Part shown: positions 62,317 through 64,000 of the stretch, in pieces
Layout: the number at the start of each line of letters is the position of its first letter
Position numbering within the stretch: the stretch's first letter is position 1
From: Dillenia suffruticosa
Taxonomy: Eukaryota; Streptophyta; Magnoliopsida; Dilleniales; Dilleniaceae
NCBI GenBank assembly: GCA_033439265.1
Contig: JAVTVX010000005.1
Coordinates: 6,830,001-6,894,000 of the forward strand
DNA: 64,000 bases
Direction: 5' to 3'
Notes under the pieces: generated by a model
What the model was told of the DNA's origin: nothing
The model's input: the letters and a program-made list of their open reading frames with translations, nothing else
Database searches by the model: none
Position numbers and translations under genes: made by a program

Positions 62317-63179
62317 ATTGTCTCCTGCTAAGTAGTGGCAGTAAGAGATCCCGTATGTCTACCTTTCTTTGCTAATTTTAGGGATTGTTCTTGCAAGTTA
62401 GCTATTTCAAATGCTTGTAAAAGAGTTGCTGGTTTCATCATTCTGAGCATGGGCTTAATTTCTTCCTTCACTCCACTAATAAAACTTGAAATAAAATAGG
62501 ATTCCTGGAGGTTTGGATTACTGATCAACTTATTAGCCCACAGTTCCTCAAATCTTTCCTGATACTCTGCCAAAGAACCTTTTTGCTACAACTTATTGAA
62601 CTCCTCCACCTCATCCTGCATTCCATTATTTTCGAATCTCTGACATTTCCTTTTGGAGAATACTTCCCAACTAATTCTCTCGTCGTTATCCTCAACCCTT
62701 GGTACCAGACCTCTACTTTACCATCTAGATACATTTCAACTATATCAACCCACTACTGTGGAGGTATGTGATACATACTGAAGAATTTCAAACATTTGCG
62801 CAGCACACTCGAGAATTCTCTCCTGCGAAGATTGGTAGCTCAATCCTGGGAGGATTTGGAATCATTCCTTTAAGATTGAGGTCTTTCTTAATGGCTTGTG
62901 GTTCTGCTTATGTTCATATTCGTCCCTCAGCAGGAGTAGACAGTATTGGAGAATTGAATCCTCTATTCACATTTAGTTCTTCTTGATAGGAAGGTTTGCC
63001 AATATTATCTAATTTAGCTTCCAATTAGCCAACAGTACTTCCATTCGTTCTTTTAACTCATCGATTTTTCCGTCAAGACGAGAGTGATTATCCTTACATT
63101 CAAGTGTCAATTCTTACACACGAGCTTCATGCTTCTTAATGTGTTCTTCAATGAACTTCTGACGCGTTCCTTCTGCCAT
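62317..63179 (-). pseudogene. Gypsy-2 gag front part (fossil)
   Basis: Probable start ATG at 63179 (MAEGTRQKFIEEHIKKHEAR). The region includes MYLDGKVEVWYQGL and MAEYQERFEELWANKLISNP, then SYFISSFISGVKEEIKPML, the retrotransposon gag domain. It ends at the Gypsy-3 junction. Confidence 0.85.
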
Positions 63180-63211
63180 GGATGCTTCTTCTGAGAATCA
63201 AAAACAAAACT

Positions 63212-63225
63212 AGCTCTGATACCAA
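63212..63225 (-). other. Gypsy-2 primer-binding site (initiator Met tRNA)
   Basis: Minus strand TTGGTATCAGAGCT, three bases from the 5' LTR. Confidence 0.88.
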
Positions 63226-63228
63226 ATT

Positions 63229-63592
63229 TGTAACAGTCTAAATCCTAACTGCTGAACTTGGATGCAGAGCAATAGCTGCAAGTGTGCTTCTGGAGTGCAG
63301 AAAGGAAGGGAAAGCTGAAGAATAACCAGAGAACTGAGAGCTGAGAGAATTGAAGAGAGGAAGGAGAAGAAGAAGCAGAAGAAGGAGAAGAAGGAGAAGA
63401 GAGAGACGGGAACCAAAGGTAAGGAAAGACTTTATTCTTCAACCCTTTCTTCTGTCAATGTTACAAGTATTTATAGTTGTCCTTCACTCACCTAGTTGCT
63501 GTAGTCAGTTAATGATGCAGTTGGTTCTGTTACAATACAGTTACAATCCTAACAACCTTTTAACTATTTAACCACTTCTAATGTTCATTACA
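63229..63592 (-). repeat. Gypsy-2 5' LTR
   Basis: TGTAACAGTCTAAATCC to TTCATTACA, with the same purine-rich tract (63345-63415). Overlapping short ORFs on both strands come from this low-complexity tract. Confidence 0.9.
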
Positions 63593-63658
63593 TTCTATCC
63601 GTGTATCGAGACAATGCGACGACTGTTGCGTGGTTGATCCAAGAATCGGGGCGTGACA

Positions 63659-63905
63659 ACTATAATTTCATTACTAATAATTCGTTGTTAAATTCATCGT
63701 TAATTTACGATAAACTTTGCCACATAAATATTTTATTATAAATTTACGACGAAAATTAAAATTTTCATTACTAAATTTTTTGATACCATACTAATAACGC
63801 ATTTTTTTCATTACAAATATCATCACAAATCTTTTTTGCAACAAAATTTGTACGATTTTTCGTCACCAGTACATTGGCTAAAAAATAATATTTTTTGTAG
63901 TGTCA
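63659..63905 (+). mobile_element. CACTA-like subterminal array, right part, with TTTGTAGTG terminus
   Basis: Resumes directly after the solo LTR end (GTGACA at 63658). Units TTCGTTGTTAAATTCATCGTTAATT and ACGACGAAAATTAAAA. It ends in ATTTTTTGTAGTG at about 63893-63905, the CACTA-type terminus, then TCATGATATT. No CACTAC partner terminus was seen left of 43690. Confidence 0.6.
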
Positions 63906-64000
63906 TGATATTAAACGGCCGAGTGAAAACCCAAGCTCATTTACGTAGATATAAATTATTAAGTTTGTAAAAAAAATTATCAAACTCTTCAACAACCACA
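63906..64000. other. Flank beyond the CACTA-like end
   Basis: 95 bp of AT-rich DNA; nothing recognisable. Confidence 0.5.

Larger units (their letters stand above)
46277..63592 (-). mobile_element. Gypsy-2: Reina-like chromovirus, split by Gypsy-3
   Basis: Short LTRs (46277-46624 and 63229-63592), perfect TTCTA target duplication (46272-46276 and 63593-63597), initiator-Met-tRNA primer site, gag, protease, RT, RNase H, integrase and a C-terminal PEAVLKRKVIWRNNQSVIQ chromodomain-like segment. Excluding the insert at 50264-62316 its own length is about 5.3 kb, as expected for Reina. It is broken in roughly five places besides the large insertion. LTRs look very similar apart from small length differences. 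Confidence 0.9.
43982..63658 (+). mobile_element. Solo LTR of the Gypsy-1 family, plus orientation, containing a nested stack
   Basis: Own sequence is 43982-46276 plus 63598-63658, about 2.36 kb. It matches the reverse complement of the Gypsy-1 LTR throughout: A-rich start followed by TCAAAAGTCACTCTCCC, CT-rich tract, GGGTTTCGATTTCCTTTGG, the GAGTATT/AATACTC hairpin at 45590-45606, CTTGCGGAGTCCC, and the end ATCGGGGCGTGACA. The Reina-like element Gypsy-2 splits it near the far end. There is no Gypsy-1-type internal sequence, so it is a solo LTR. CACTA-like repeats abut both ends, but I could not confirm a 5-bp target duplication. Confidence 0.85.

Overview
The window is repeat-dominated nuclear DNA of a flowering plant, probably a eudicot. 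The evidence is plant lineages of LTR retrotransposons (Tekay-like and Reina-like chromoviruses, several Ty1/Copia elements) with initiator-Met-tRNA primer sites, a hAT DNA transposon with a BED-finger transposase, CACTA-like subterminal repeat arrays, AT-rich spacers, and one host gene fragment with spliceosomal introns. No rRNA, tRNA, CRISPR array, operon or complete host gene was seen. Family names rest on recognised protein motifs and remembered families, not on database searches.

Layout. 1-11730: a Tekay-like Gypsy element on the minus strand (Gypsy-1), its left LTR running off the window and split by a hAT element (about 133-3831). 11731-13927: CACTA-like ends and AT-rich DNA. 13928-22888: a very decayed Copia element (Copia-A) carrying a 697-bp exact duplication with a 543-bp piece of another element between the copies. 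23026-29924: Copia-B, with both LTRs and a target-site duplication (TSD). 29930-35607: low-copy DNA holding a broken fragment of the mismatch-repair gene MLH1, one exon of which is split by a solo Tekay LTR (32432-34973). 35613-42864: Copia-C, the best-preserved element. 42870-43690: unassigned DNA with one unrecognised acidic ORF. 43690-63905: a nest in which a CACTA-like tail contains a solo Gypsy-1-family LTR, which contains a Reina-like element (Gypsy-2), which contains a second Tekay-like element (Gypsy-3), which contains a solo LTR of its own family in opposite orientation.

All retroelement genes look broken; they are described as fossils, by parts and boundaries only. TSDs were found for Gypsy-2 (TTCTA), Gypsy-3 (ATTGT), Copia-B (TAATA), Copia-C (TTCTC) and the solo LTR in MLH1 (AGCAT), so those boundaries are well fixed.

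The most notable points are the LTR-split MLH1 exon, the exact duplication joined through a templated filler with short microhomologies, the five-layer nest, and a conserved hairpin/pyrimidine-tract/CAG block shared by five LTRs of two Tekay-like families.
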